A stretch of 64,000 nucleotides of DNA, taken from the NCBI GenBank assembly GCA_947488755.1, contig CANLAD010000001.1, forward strand, positions 2,613,501 through 2,677,500, written 5' to 3'. The notes beneath the pieces were generated by a model. It was not told the origin of the DNA. It saw only the letters and a program-made list of their open reading frames with translations, and made no database searches. The translations under genes were made by a program, and so were the position numbers. Source of the stretch: an uncultured Erythrobacter sp. (GTDB lineage Bacteria; Pseudomonadota; Alphaproteobacteria; Sphingomonadales; Sphingomonadaceae). Numbering within the stretch: position 1 is the first letter of the stretch; every line of letters begins with the position of its first letter. Positions 43,975 through 53,096 of the stretch are shown in pieces.

Positions 43975-44256
43975 ATGATCAGATCCGAATTGTTGCAGGT
44001 TCTGCAAAAACAAAATCCTGACCTGCGCGCGGAGGAAATCGAGCAGGTCGTCGACATCTTTTTCGACGAAATCGCCCAGCGACTGGCTGAGGGCGGACGG
44101 GTGGAATTGCGCGGATTCGGGGCGTTTTCGACCCGTGACCGGGAAGCGCGGGTGGGGCGCAACCCGCGCACCGGCGAGGCGGTCGAAGTGCCCGCCAAGC
44201 GCGTGCCCTACTTCAAAGCTGGCAAGGAAATCCGCAAGCGCCTCAACGAGAACTGA
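43975..44256 (+). CDS. ihfB: Integration host factor subunit beta
   Basis: IhfB forms with IhfA the heterodimer that bends DNA in replication, recombination and transcription. The 93-residue protein has the typical start [35 protein letters not shown], the intercalating arm [18 protein letters not shown] and [15 protein letters not shown] 43975 has GGAG seven bases upstream. It stands alone, about 200 bases after the GntR gene and convergent with the antiporter gene. Confidence 0.95.
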   Translation: MIRSELLQVLQKQNPDLRAEEIEQVVDIFFDEIAQRLAEGGRVELRGFGAFSTRDREARVGRNPRTGEAVEVPAKRVPYFKAGKEIRKRLNEN

Positions 44257-44328
44257 CAGGCTTTTGCGCGAGGCGACGTGGTCCGTGCAAGGTGGCGCGA
44301 CCATCAATCCTGAGCGAATCATCGCCAC

Positions 44329-46023
44329 TCACGCCGCGATGGTTTCCACCTTTTTATGCGAGCCGCGCTCGATCGGTCGCTGCCGGTCTGCTCCCAGGGT
44401 CGCAAATACGGCATCGATCAAAGCATCGGTCCCGGTTTCCCCGCCGCTATCGACCACCACCGGTTCGACCGGCAATTCCTTCATTGCGCGCTGCTCAATC
44501 GGTCCCGTGACCGCCACGATGGTGACAACGCCGGGCAGCCGTTCCTGCACCAGCGGTTGAAGTTCGCCGACAAGCTCGAGATCGGCCTTCGTCACCACGA
44601 CAACGCGTCGGTTGCGCATCGCGAGCGATTCCCAGCTGCGCGGATCGCCGGAATCGACATGGTAAACGCTGTATCCATCGGCCAACGCGCGCTCGAACCG
44701 GCCGTGATCGCTTTCGACCGCGAGGCTGTCGATCTCGTTGTAGTGCAGCGCATCGGCGACCGCGCGCCCGGCATGGTCCATGCCCACGACCACCACCGGC
44801 GCATCGTCCCCGGCCAGCTTGTCGTCCGCTGGCCCGCTTCGCAGTTTGCCCGCCAGTCGCCGCCCCAATTCGGAAATCGGAGGCGTGAGCGCCAGGCTGA
44901 TCGCAATCGCAGTGACGAGGATCGCCAGCAATCGCGGCTCTACCATGCCCGACAGCGCGGGCAGGGCGAACAGCACCAGCGCGAATTCGCTCCCCTGTCC
45001 GAGCAGGAAACCCAGCTGGATGGACCCTGGCACCGACCAGCGATTGGCCAGCGCAGCGAGCACGTTGAGCAGACATTTCAGCGCGATCAACCCGAAGGCG
45101 GCGGCCAGCACCAGTGCCCAGTTTTGCGCGAGGATTGCCGGATCGATCGAGAGCCCGACGGAGATGAAGAAGAAGCTGAGCAGAAGGCCCCGAAACGCTT
45201 CGATCTCGGTCTGGACCATGATTCGATAACGTGAATCGGCGACGGCCATCCCACCGAGGAATGCACCAAGAGTGAGCGACAATCCGATCGCGCCGGTCGC
45301 CCAGCCCGCCGCGAGCGCGAGAAACAGGGCGGTGGCCGTATAGACCTCGCTGCTCGCGGCACGGCCGACGAGGCGGAACAGAGGCTTCGTCAAATAGCGC
45401 GCGAACAGGATCGCGACGCCGAATGCGGCCAGCGCCTTGGCCCCTGCCATGCCCAGCGCGGTGGCCATCCCGCCTCCCTGCGCAGTCAGCGCACCGGCAG
45501 CGACCAGCAAGGCGATCGCGGCGATGTCCTGAAACACCAGGATCGACTGCGCCGCGCGTCCGACCGGGCAATCCTGCTGGTCGCGCTCCCGGATCAGGCC
45601 GATGACGACCGCGGTGGAGGAAAGACCCATCGCAACCCCGCCGATGATCGCAAACGGCGTCGGCAGTCCGATGATCGCGAACAGGCCTGCGAACGCGCCG
45701 CCCGCGACCAGCATCTGCAAGCTCCCAAACCCGAAGATGTTTCCTGCTTCGGCGCGGATTCGACCGAGCGAGAAATGCAGGCCGAGATTGAACAGAAGGA
45801 ACATGACGCCCGCTTCGGCCAGTGCGGTCACGACGGGCCCGGAAAAGCTTTCCGCCTGCCCGAATGCAGCAAGAGCGAGGCCAAGACCGAGATACCCGAC
45901 AATCGGGTTCAACCGGCATGCGCGAGACACCAGCGCTGCAACAATGCCCAGACCCAGCAGCGCGATAGCGGGCTGCAGGGTTTCCACCACGGCATGGGCG
46001 TCGTGAACCGCTTCTCCCGCCAT
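44329..46023 (-). CDS. CPA2-family cation:proton antiporter (KefB/YbaL-like)
   Basis: 564-residue protein with about 12 membrane helices (residues 15-390: IALLGLGIVAALVSRA, FNLGLHFSLGRI, GVAMGLSSTAVVIGL, FQDIAAIALLVAAGAL, LLSFFFISVGLSIDP) and a C-terminal Rossmann RCK domain (DDAPVVVVGMDHAGRAVADALH, VYHVDSGDPRSW). This is the K+/H+ antiporter layout of KefB, KefC and YbaL. The glutathione-binding residues of KefC cannot be judged. Possible roles are electrophile protection or potassium homeostasis. It converges with ihfB. Confidence 0.9.
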   Translation of the reverse strand: MAGEAVHDAHAVVETLQPAIALLGLGIVAALVSRACRLNPIVGYLGLGLALAAFGQAESFSGPVVTALAEAGVMFLLFNLGLHFSLGRIRAEAGNIFGFGSLQMLVAGGAFAGLFAIIGLPTPFAIIGGVAMGLSSTAVVIGLIRERDQQDCPVGRAAQSILVFQDIAAIALLVAAGALTAQGGGMATALGMAGAKALAAFGVAILFARYLTKPLFRLVGRAASSEVYTATALFLALAAGWATGAIGLSLTLGAFLGGMAVADSRYRIMVQTEIEAFRGLLLSFFFISVGLSIDPAILAQNWALVLAAAFGLIALKCLLNVLAALANRWSVPGSIQLGFLLGQGSEFALVLFALPALSGMVEPRLLAILVTAIAISLALTPPISELGRRLAGKLRSGPADDKLAGDDAPVVVVGMDHAGRAVADALHYNEIDSLAVESDHGRFERALADGYSVYHVDSGDPRSWESLAMRNRRVVVVTKADLELVGELQPLVQERLPGVVTIVAVTGPIEQRAMKELPVEPVVVDSGGETGTDALIDAVFATLGADRQRPIERGSHKKVETIAA

Positions 46024-46175
46024 GTCGTCTCCCCGCAGCAGCTGGACCGGCTATTGCAATGGGAGGAAACAGAACCGGTCGCAAGGGGCGCGCCCCGCCG
46101 AGGCCTGCTTGCCCACGTCGAGAGCGCTGGCTATCGCGGCGCTTCGTGTGGCCTGACGGAGGCGGCCGCACTGAT

Positions 46176-46260
46176 GCGGGTGTGGCGGAATGGTAGACGC
46201 CGGGGACTTAAAATCCCCTGATCCTTGATCGTGCGGGTTCGAGTCCCGCCACCCGCACCA
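46176..46260 (+). tRNA. tRNA-Leu (anticodon TAA)
   Basis: An 85-base class II tRNA: acceptor GCGGGTG pairs with CACCCGC, anticodon stem GGGGA/TCCCC encloses loop CTTAAAA (anticodon TAA), a long variable arm TGATCCTTGATCGT follows, then the T arm GCGGGTTCGAGTCCCGC and encoded CCA. It reads UUA leucine codons, which should be rare in this GC-rich genome. No integrase or repeat of the 3' end is adjacent. Confidence 0.97.
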
Positions 46261-46374
46261 TTATCGCCGCCTTAACCTGCGATGCCATACGCCGTTATCA
46301 ACAAAGCAAAGATTTCTCCGGGCGCTTTCGATTCGCAAGGATCGGGGGGTCAAAGCGCGACAGGCGATACGAAT

Positions 46375-47058
46375 ATGGAAAAGTCACCACAGCTAGCGCC
46401 CGAGGCGCCAGCCGCTCCCAAGGACGGCGCGAGCATACCCGTCGGCGATGCGGAGAACCGGGCCGAAAATACTGCCGAGCAGCGCGCTGCGCCGCGCCTC
46501 ACGCTTCTGATCCGCGCGGCCAAGCTGGTGTCGTCGAGTGGGGAATTCGTCTGCATCGTGCGCGACGTCTCCGATACCGGTGTGAGCGTGCGTCTGTTTC
46601 ATGCGCCGCCGCAGGGCGATGACCTTGAATTGCATATGCCCGGCGGCGCGCGCTACGCCTTGCAAAACGTATGGTCACGCGGGACAGAAGCGGGTTTCGA
46701 ATTCCCCGAACCGGTCGATGTAACGCAGGTGGTCAGCGAAGCGGGTGACTATCCCAAGCGCGGGCTGCGCATCGATCTTCGCTTTCCGATCCGGATTCGT
46801 ACCGCCACAGGCGATAGCGAGGCTGTCATCGAAAACCTCTCGCAGCAGGGCGCCCGGTTCGAAAGTGACGCTCGTTTCGCCATCGACCAGAACCTTCGTC
46901 TGGAAAGCGCCCAAAGCGAGCCTGCCTTAGCCGATGTGCGCGCCAAGGTGCGCTGGCGACGCGACAACCGTTACGGGGCGGTGTTTGACGATACGTTCAC
47001 TCTGGCCAATTTCGCCCGCTTCGTCGCACGTGCGCAAGCTCCCGACCTGCTTGAATAG
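46375..47058 (+). CDS. Tandem PilZ-domain protein
   Basis: 227-residue cytosolic protein with two PilZ-like beta-barrels. The first (about 35-120) has EQRAAPRLTLLIRAAKL and VRDVSDTGVSVRLF; the second (about 130-225) has YPKRGLRIDLRFPIRIRT and IENLSQQGARFESDARF. PilZ domains bind cyclic di-GMP through RxxxR and D/NxSxxG; here the N-terminal RAAPR and DVSDTG and second-copy NLSQQG resemble these, with imperfect RxxxR. ATG 46375 is preferred over an upstream ATG at 46282 that adds an unrelated N-terminus. It sits 155 bases upstream of a glycan-type operon that it may regulate. Confidence 0.78.
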   Translation: MEKSPQLAPEAPAAPKDGASIPVGDAENRAENTAEQRAAPRLTLLIRAAKLVSSSGEFVCIVRDVSDTGVSVRLFHAPPQGDDLELHMPGGARYALQNVWSRGTEAGFEFPEPVDVTQVVSEAGDYPKRGLRIDLRFPIRIRTATGDSEAVIENLSQQGARFESDARFAIDQNLRLESAQSEPALADVRAKVRWRRDNRYGAVFDDTFTLANFARFVARAQAPDLLE

Positions 47059-47174
47059 ATCGAATTGCGCAGGGTTTGGCAGACACGCGCGATCGGCGGT
47101 CATTTTTCGCGCCGATGGCCCCGCGTCTTAAGAACCCCCTAACCAGTTTCCTTCATTCCCGTAGCGAAGAACGA

Positions 47175-47190
47175 CCCCGGCAATCCGGGG
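47175..47190 (+). promoter_or_regulatory. Leader hairpin before the flavoprotein operon
   Basis: CCCCGG-CAAT-CCGGGG forms a perfect six-base-pair stem with a CAAT loop, 12 bases before the AGGGGG ribosome site (47203-47208). It could be a terminator of the PilZ gene lacking a T-run or a leader structure of the 47214 operon. Confidence 0.35.
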
Positions 47191-47213
47191 CGTGAAGGAA
47201 TCAGGGGGTCTTG

Positions 47214-48833
47214 ATGAGGCAGTCCGGTGCTCAGCAGCACGGCATTATCGATGTTGACGTCGCGATTATCGGTGCCGGTCCTGCGGGGCTCACGGCCGGA
47301 TATCTGCTGACCAAGCAGGGCAAGTCGGTCGCCATCATCGAAAAGGACGACACCTATGTCGGCGGCATCAGCCGCACCGTGCAACATGACGGCTACCGCT
47401 TCGACATTGGCGGGCACCGGTTCTTTTCCAAAAGTCAGCAGGTGGTCGACCTGTGGGACGAGCTTCTCCCCGACGACTTCATCCAGCGCCCCCGGATGAG
47501 CCGCATCTACTACGAGGGCAAATTCTATTCCTACCCGCTGCGTGCGTTCGAGGCGCTCGGCAATCTTGGCATTCTGCGCTCCACCGCGTGCATGGCAAGC
47601 TATCTGTGGCGGCGCGCCTTTCCATTGAAAGACGTGCGCAGCTTTGAGGATTGGACTACCAACCAGTTCGGCGAAAAGCTCTATTCGATCTTCTTCAAGA
47701 CCTACACCGAGAAGGTGTGGGGCATGCCGTGCGACGAGATGAGTGCGGATTGGGCAGCCCAGCGCATCAAGGGGCTGTCGCTATGGGGCGCGGTCACCGA
47801 CGGCCTCAAGCGTTCGCTGGGCCTCAACAAGCGGCCCAATGACGGACAGGCGGTGAAGACGCTGCTGGAAACCTTCCGCTATCCGCGGCTTGGCCCCGGC
47901 ATGATGTGGGAAGCGGCGCGCGACAAGATCCTCGGCTCGGGACGCGGACAGGTGTTGATGGGGCACGCGCTCGAGCGACTAACCTCGGGCGGCTCCGAAA
48001 CCGGCGGTGGCTGGACCATGACCGCGACCGGGCCGGACGGCACCCGCCAGATCCGCGCCCGCGACGTCATCAGCTCTGCCCCGATGCGCGAATTGTCGAA
48101 GCGGCTGCATCCTCTGCCCGAGAGCACGCTTCAGGCCAGCAACCTGAAGTATCGCGACTTCCTGACGGTCGCCCTGATGATCGAGAGCGAAGATCTGTTC
48201 CCGGACAACTGGATCTATATTCACGACAGCAAGGTGCAGGTCGGCCGCGTCCAGAACTTCCGCAGCTGGTCGCCCGAAATGGTCCCGGACCAGAATGTTG
48301 CGTGCGTCGGCCTCGAATATTTCTGTTTCGAAGGCGACGGGCTGTGGGCGTCCTCTGACGAAGACCTGATCGATCTGGCCAAGCGCGAGATGGAAATACT
48401 CGGCCTGGTCGATCCGGCAAAGGTCGTGGGTGGCGCGGTCGTGCGGCAGGAAAAGGCATATCCCGTCTATGACGAGGATTACGCCGCCAATGTCGAGGCG
48501 ATGCGTCTCGAACTCGAAGCGAAATATGCGAGCCTTCACCTGGTCGGGCGTAACGGCATGCACCGCTACAACAATCAGGATCACGCGATGATGACCGCGA
48601 TGCTGACGGTCGAGAACATCCTCGCGGGGCGGCGCGTATACGACACGTGGTGCGTCAATGAGGACGCCGAATACCACGAGGCGGGCGATGAGGGCGCGCA
48701 GGGCGAGCTGCCCGCGCGCGAGAGCGAGGCCGCAACGAAACCGCTGAGCGAGGATCAGGTCGCGGCGCTGACATCTTTGCGCGGCGTTCCCGAACGCATC
48801 GCGACCGGCAAATCGGACCAGGAGGCGGCCTGA
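47214..48833 (+). CDS. UDP-galactopyranose mutase-like FAD-dependent oxidoreductase
   Basis: 539-residue flavoprotein with an N-terminal Rossmann FAD motif (VAIIGAGPAGLTAGYLLTKQG), the UGM-like region GGISRTVQHDGYRFDIGGHRFFSK and YYEGKFYSYPL, and a C-terminal NLVGRNGMHRYNNQDHAM-type stretch. This class of UGM/amine-oxidase-like flavoprotein is common in exopolysaccharide and envelope-glycan clusters and may isomerise or oxidise a nucleotide or lipid-linked sugar. ATG 47214 is five bases after AGGGGG. It overlaps the next gene by one base (TGATG), heading a four-gene operon. Confidence 0.8.
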   Translation: MRQSGAQQHGIIDVDVAIIGAGPAGLTAGYLLTKQGKSVAIIEKDDTYVGGISRTVQHDGYRFDIGGHRFFSKSQQVVDLWDELLPDDFIQRPRMSRIYYEGKFYSYPLRAFEALGNLGILRSTACMASYLWRRAFPLKDVRSFEDWTTNQFGEKLYSIFFKTYTEKVWGMPCDEMSADWAAQRIKGLSLWGAVTDGLKRSLGLNKRPNDGQAVKTLLETFRYPRLGPGMMWEAARDKILGSGRGQVLMGHALERLTSGGSETGGGWTMTATGPDGTRQIRARDVISSAPMRELSKRLHPLPESTLQASNLKYRDFLTVALMIESEDLFPDNWIYIHDSKVQVGRVQNFRSWSPEMVPDQNVACVGLEYFCFEGDGLWASSDEDLIDLAKREMEILGLVDPAKVVGGAVVRQEKAYPVYDEDYAANVEAMRLELEAKYASLHLVGRNGMHRYNNQDHAMMTAMLTVENILAGRRVYDTWCVNEDAEYHEAGDEGAQGELPARESEAATKPLSEDQVAALTSLRGVPERIATGKSDQEAA

Positions 48834-50260
48834 TGGCCACCGTCGCCGCGAGCCCGACCAGCGCCGCTCTTGACGCGCTTCGCGCTCCCTTGGCACGCGA
48901 GGAGCTGCGCCAGTTTCTCAACTGGGCGCTGATCTGGATCGGTCTTGTCAATATCGGCTTTGCAGCAATGTGGTTTGTCGGCTCGCCTCCACGCGCGCCA
49001 GCCATCATGGTTGCCGCGGTCATCGGCCTGCTGGTTCGCAAGGCCCCGCGCTCGGTTCAGTTCTGCGGCTTTCTCGCAGCGACAACCTATTCGGTGCTGG
49101 ATCTCATTGCCGGCATTTTCAACCTCGAAATCCGATCACTGATCCATTCCTTCCGGTTCCTAATGGAAATCAACCCGACGCAATCGACCGAATATGTAGT
49201 CGTTTCATGCCTCGTCATCGGTCTGTGCGCCATCGCCTGGCTCGCCACGAAGCGCGACACTGCTTTCTCCGATTGGCGCCTCGTCCCTGCCAGCATTGTG
49301 CTCGCTCTTGGCCTTGCCGGGGTGGATCTGTGGATGGGTGAACGGATGCGCGGCCATTATGCCCGCAGCGCGTACGCCGACTCGCCCTTCGAATCCGCGA
49401 TGGTCTCCTCGGATGCCGAACGGATCGCCATTTCGGGCAACCGCAATCTCGTCATCGTCATGGTCGAATCGCTTGGCCTTCCGAGCGGAAACGACGAGAT
49501 GGATCGCCTGCTGTTCAGCCGTTTCAACGATCCGGCGGTCGCGCGGCGCTTCGCTTCGACCCGTGGAACGTCGCTCTACTACAACTCGACGACCGCCGCC
49601 GAAGTGCGCGAATTGTGCGGCTATTGGGGCGATTATCACGAGCTTCTGGACGGATCGGACGCGTCCGACTGCCTGCCCGCCCGCATGAGCACGGCCGGGT
49701 ATTCGACCACCGCCTATCACAGTTTCACCGGCTCGTTTTTCGAACGCGACACCTGGTATCCCCTGATCGGATTTGGCCAGAGGCGGTTCGGCGAACAACT
49801 GCAAAGCGGCGGCGCGCAGTTCTGCGGTGGCGTCTTCCCGGGCGCCTGCGATCGCGACGTTCCCCGCCAGCTTGGCGAGCAACTCAAGGTCGGCGACGAC
49901 CCGCAGCTTATCTACTGGCTGACGGTGAATTCGCATCTTCCGGTGCCGCTCGGCTCCAACCTTGAAGTCGACGAATGCGCTCGCCTGTCCAAGTCGCTGG
50001 CCGAAGAGTTCCCGATGATCTGTCGTCAGTTCGCCTTGTGGGACTCGATCGAAGTCGCTTTGCTCGATGAAATTCTGGCCGACGATTTCCCGCCGAGCGA
50101 TATTCTGATCGTGGGCGATCACATGCCGCCCTATGTCGATGCCAGACACCGAAGCCAGTTCGCGCCCGATCGGGTTCCATGGCTGCACCTGCGCTGGAAG
50201 GGCGGTCCAGGCGAGACAGCGCAGATCGCTGCGATCGAAGAGGGCGATGACGGTGCCTAG
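48833..50260 (+). CDS. Sulfatase-fold membrane transferase (EptA/LTA-synthase-like)
   Basis: 475-residue protein with an N-terminal membrane region (about 30-170: FLNWALIWIGLVNIGFAAMWF, IMVAAVIGLLV, FLAATTYSVLDLIAGIF, CLVIGLCAIAWLA and SIVLALGLAGVDLWM) and a C-terminal periplasmic alkaline-phosphatase-fold domain. Metal or catalytic positions are visible: IVMVESLGLP, a threonine-rich YYNSTTAAEVRELCGYW that should hold the nucleophile, VNSHLPVP and IVGDHMPP. Related enzymes move phosphoglycerol or phosphoethanolamine onto glycans or lipid A. It overlaps the flavoprotein gene by one base and the GtrA gene by 14 bases. Confidence 0.8.
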   Translation: MATVAASPTSAALDALRAPLAREELRQFLNWALIWIGLVNIGFAAMWFVGSPPRAPAIMVAAVIGLLVRKAPRSVQFCGFLAATTYSVLDLIAGIFNLEIRSLIHSFRFLMEINPTQSTEYVVVSCLVIGLCAIAWLATKRDTAFSDWRLVPASIVLALGLAGVDLWMGERMRGHYARSAYADSPFESAMVSSDAERIAISGNRNLVIVMVESLGLPSGNDEMDRLLFSRFNDPAVARRFASTRGTSLYYNSTTAAEVRELCGYWGDYHELLDGSDASDCLPARMSTAGYSTTAYHSFTGSFFERDTWYPLIGFGQRRFGEQLQSGGAQFCGGVFPGACDRDVPRQLGEQLKVGDDPQLIYWLTVNSHLPVPLGSNLEVDECARLSKSLAEEFPMICRQFALWDSIEVALLDEILADDFPPSDILIVGDHMPPYVDARHRSQFAPDRVPWLHLRWKGGPGETAQIAAIEEGDDGA

Positions 50261-50690
50261 GCTCCTCGCCCTGCTGCGCGCGAAATGCGATCCGGTGCTA
50301 TTGCTGTACATGCTCGCCAGCGTTTTGGCGCTCGCGGTCGACGTGTCGAGCTTTCTGGTGCTGATCGCGATCGGCGTGTCGGCCACGGCCGCCTCCGCGA
50401 TCGGCTATTCCTTTGGCATCCTGACGCATTGGCTGATTTCCAGCCGAAAAGTCTTCGACGGGCGGGTCGCGGCTTCTGGGATCGAGCGGACCCGGCAGAA
50501 AACGCTGTTCGTCGCGTCCGCACTGATCGGCTTTGGCCTGACGACGGCGATCGTTGCCGCAGCGGGCGTTGCGGGCGTCGACCCCCGGCTTGCTAAGGCC
50601 CTCGCTATCGGGGTGAGCTTTTTCGCGACCTGGCTGATCCGCAACCGGGTGGTGTTTCGCGCCGATGCCGCGATGGCCGGGGGGCGTTAG
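50247..50690 (+). CDS. GtrA-family membrane protein
   Basis: 147-residue protein with four hydrophobic helices (LLYMLASVLALAVDVSSFLVLIAIGV, ASAIGYSFGILTHWLIS, LFVASALIGFGLTTAIVAAAG and LAKALAIGVSFFATWLIRNRVVF). The LTHWLISSRKVF and SFFATWLIRNRVVF ends are the GtrA hallmark. GtrA-like proteins are proposed flippases of polyprenyl-phosphate sugars for surface-glycan side branching. ATG 50247 overlaps the upstream gene by 14 bases. The gene is followed four bases later by a large membrane protein of GT-C style. Confidence 0.88.
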   Translation: MTVPRLLALLRAKCDPVLLLYMLASVLALAVDVSSFLVLIAIGVSATAASAIGYSFGILTHWLISSRKVFDGRVAASGIERTRQKTLFVASALIGFGLTTAIVAAAGVAGVDPRLAKALAIGVSFFATWLIRNRVVFRADAAMAGGR

Positions 50691-50694
50691 AATC

Positions 50695-52485
50695 ATGCTG
50701 GTCGAGCGCCGCCGATCGCCGTTTCCGCCGCAGCTCCTTTTCCGAGCAGGCGTGGCGTGGATGCTGGTGTGTTGCCTGCTGCTCCTGTCCCACTGGCCAG
50801 CAATCGCGAATGCAGACTTCCCCGACGCCGACGATCTGATGCGGTTGGTGCAGGTGCGTGATCTGCTGGCCGGGCAAAGCTGGTTCGACGTCACCCAGTA
50901 CCGGGTCGATGCGCCGGGCGGCGGCGTGCCGATGCATTGGTCGCGGCTGGTCGATGTCCCGCTTGCGCTGACTATCCTCGCTCTGAAGCCGTTCGTCGGT
51001 ATTGCCGCGGCGGAGACCGCAACGCTCATCATCGTTCCGCTCGTCACGCTGGCAATCGCCATGCTGCTTGCGACGCGGATCGCCTGGCGTCTGATCGGTG
51101 ATGAGGAGGCGACGCTCACCGCGCTCGTCATGGCGCTTTCGGTGCCCGTCCTGTTCCAGCTCAGCCCCATGCGGATCGACCATCACGGCTGGCAGATCGT
51201 GTGCGCGCTGGCGGCAGTGAACGGCCTGATGGCGCGCAGCGAAAAGGTCGGCGCGCGGGTGATCGGCATAGCGCTGGCCACATGGCTGACCATTTCGATC
51301 GAGGGGTTGCTGCTGGCCGCGACCATTTTTGCCGTGCTCGCGCTGCGTTGGCTCCAGCATCGCAATCACCGCGCGATGGTGGTTGGCGCGATCCAGTGGT
51401 TCGCGATTGGCATCACCGCCCTGCATCTGCTGACGCGCGGGCCGTTCGACCTTGCCAGTTATTGCGATGCGATCAGCCCGGTCTATCTCGCCATGTTCGG
51501 TTGGGGCGCGCTGGTCCTCACCGTCCTTTCCCGGCTCGAGCCGATCCCGCGCACGATGGTTCTGGCCGGCATGGCGGTAGCGGCTGGCGGAGCGATTGCC
51601 GCAATGTTCGCGATCGCGCCGCAATGCGCGGTCGGGGGCGGCTTTGCAGAGCTCGATCCGCTGGTCGCGCAATTCTGGCACGCCAATGTGCTGGAGGGCA
51701 TGCCGATCTGGCGGCAGGAGCTCGGGGTCGCGCTGCAACAGACAGTCGCTCCCGTGATCGGCCTTGTCGCAGCAGTCCGGCTCACCATCCGCTCGCGCGA
51801 TTGGCTACGACAGTTCTGGCGCGAATATGCGATCATTCTACTCGGCGCGTTCGTGATTTCGCTGTTCGTGGCGCGCGCGGGAGCCGTGGCCTGCGTGCTC
51901 GCCGCACCGCCGCTCGCCTGGCAGCTGCAATCCTGGCTGCGCGCGATACGCACGATGGAGCGACCCGTCCCGCGCGTGGCCGCGATGGCGAGCGTGGCGC
52001 TCGCGCTGATGCCGACACTGCCGCTCTTCGTCCTAACGCGGGCCATGCCCGCCGAAGCGTCTCCGCTTGAAGCCAATTCAAGCGCCGCCGATGCGGCCCT
52101 GTCCGGTTGTCGCCTGGGCGAGGCGTCCACGGCGATCGATGCCTACGCGCCGGGAGAAGTGTTCGCCCCGCTCGACATCTCGCCGGAATTCCTTGCCACG
52201 CATCACAGCGTGGTCGCAACCGGTCACCACCGGGGCAGCGATAGCCTGCGGTTCCTGATAGCGACGAGCATGGCATCGCCGAGTGAAGCGGAAAAGGCGT
52301 TGAAGACGCGCGGAACGCGTTACGTCGCTCTGTGCCCGAATCTGATGGAAACGGCGCTCTATCGTGAGGCTGCGCCCGACGGTTTCGTTCCGCAGCTTAG
52401 TGCAGGGGCTGAATTCGGCTGGCTCGAAACGCTGCCGGTGAGCGATCAAAGCCCGGTCAGGCTCTGGCGCATTGCCGCACGTTGA
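50695..52485 (+). CDS. GT-C/STT3-like membrane glycosyltransferase candidate
   Basis: 596-residue membrane protein. After the first helix (AWMLVCCLLLLSHWPAI) a periplasmic loop reads DADDLMRLVQVRDLLAGQSWFD, which resembles the acidic DxD-type first loop of STT3 and other GT-C enzymes, followed by about ten more helices and a C-terminal periplasmic domain (from about 455) with a cluster of histidines (THHSVVATGHHRG). Similar proteins are annotated only as hypothetical. With GtrA directly upstream it may transfer a polyprenyl-phosphate sugar to a surface glycan. Assignment is inference. Confidence 0.6.
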   Translation: MLVERRRSPFPPQLLFRAGVAWMLVCCLLLLSHWPAIANADFPDADDLMRLVQVRDLLAGQSWFDVTQYRVDAPGGGVPMHWSRLVDVPLALTILALKPFVGIAAAETATLIIVPLVTLAIAMLLATRIAWRLIGDEEATLTALVMALSVPVLFQLSPMRIDHHGWQIVCALAAVNGLMARSEKVGARVIGIALATWLTISIEGLLLAATIFAVLALRWLQHRNHRAMVVGAIQWFAIGITALHLLTRGPFDLASYCDAISPVYLAMFGWGALVLTVLSRLEPIPRTMVLAGMAVAAGGAIAAMFAIAPQCAVGGGFAELDPLVAQFWHANVLEGMPIWRQELGVALQQTVAPVIGLVAAVRLTIRSRDWLRQFWREYAIILLGAFVISLFVARAGAVACVLAAPPLAWQLQSWLRAIRTMERPVPRVAAMASVALALMPTLPLFVLTRAMPAEASPLEANSSAADAALSGCRLGEASTAIDAYAPGEVFAPLDISPEFLATHHSVVATGHHRGSDSLRFLIATSMASPSEAEKALKTRGTRYVALCPNLMETALYREAAPDGFVPQLSAGAEFGWLETLPVSDQSPVRLWRIAAR

Positions 52486-52500
52486 CCTTTCAGCTTCCGC

Positions 52501-53007
52501 CTAAGCGGGGACGAAATCGAGCGCCGCGCCATTGATGCAATGACGCTTGCCGGTTGGCTTTGGTCCATCCCCAAAAATGTGCCCGAGATGCCCGCCGCAA
52601 TCGGCGCAATGCACTTCAGTGCGCGGATAGCCAATCTTGTAATCGGTCGACGTACCAACCGCGCTATCCTCCATTGCGCGCCAGAAGCTCGGCCAGCCGG
52701 TGCCGCTGTCATATTTGTGTGCGGAGGAATAGACTTCGTTGCCACAGCCAGCGCAGACGAAGGTGCCTGCGCGCTTCTCGTCATCGAGCGAGGAGGAATA
52801 GGCGCGTTCGGTCCCGGCCTTGCGCAGGATGCGGTATTCCTCGCGCGTAAGTTCCTCACGCCATTGCGCTTCGGACTTGCTTACGCGGAAGGAACGCTCC
52901 TTGCGCGCCTCCGTCACCCCGCCACCGCATGATGCGAGCAGCGGCAAAGTCGCAACAAGCCCGCTGGCGGCAATGAAGGTGCGTCGGTCGGACGGATTGA
53001 AAGGCAT
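52501..53007 (-). CDS. msrB: Peptide methionine-R-sulfoxide reductase MsrB, exported
   Basis: 168-residue MsrB with an unusual N-terminus: twin arginines Arg8-Arg9 (SDRRTF), a hydrophobic stretch and a lipobox LASC (Cys27), suggesting a Tat-exported lipoprotein. Catalytic Cys157 is in RHCINGAALDF; the zinc cysteines are in CAGCGNE and CADCGGH; GTGWPSFW is the substrate site. With exported MsrA at 31922 it gives the envelope both stereospecific reductases. It is convergent with the membrane transferase gene (15 bases). Confidence 0.93.
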   Translation of the reverse strand: MPFNPSDRRTFIAASGLVATLPLLASCGGGVTEARKERSFRVSKSEAQWREELTREEYRILRKAGTERAYSSSLDDEKRAGTFVCAGCGNEVYSSAHKYDSGTGWPSFWRAMEDSAVGTSTDYKIGYPRTEVHCADCGGHLGHIFGDGPKPTGKRHCINGAALDFVPA

Positions 53008-53096
53008 GTGGGTTCTCTCGCGTAATCCAGGTTCTTGCCCTGAAATACGTTGGAGAAGGCCGAAAAGTTTCAGTCGCTCCCTGAGAATTGAGCGAC

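Noticed and set aside
46176..46260. tRNA-Leu as a possible attachment site for the glycan module
   Set aside because: No integrase or duplicated 3' end follows, and base composition of the module matches the core genes.
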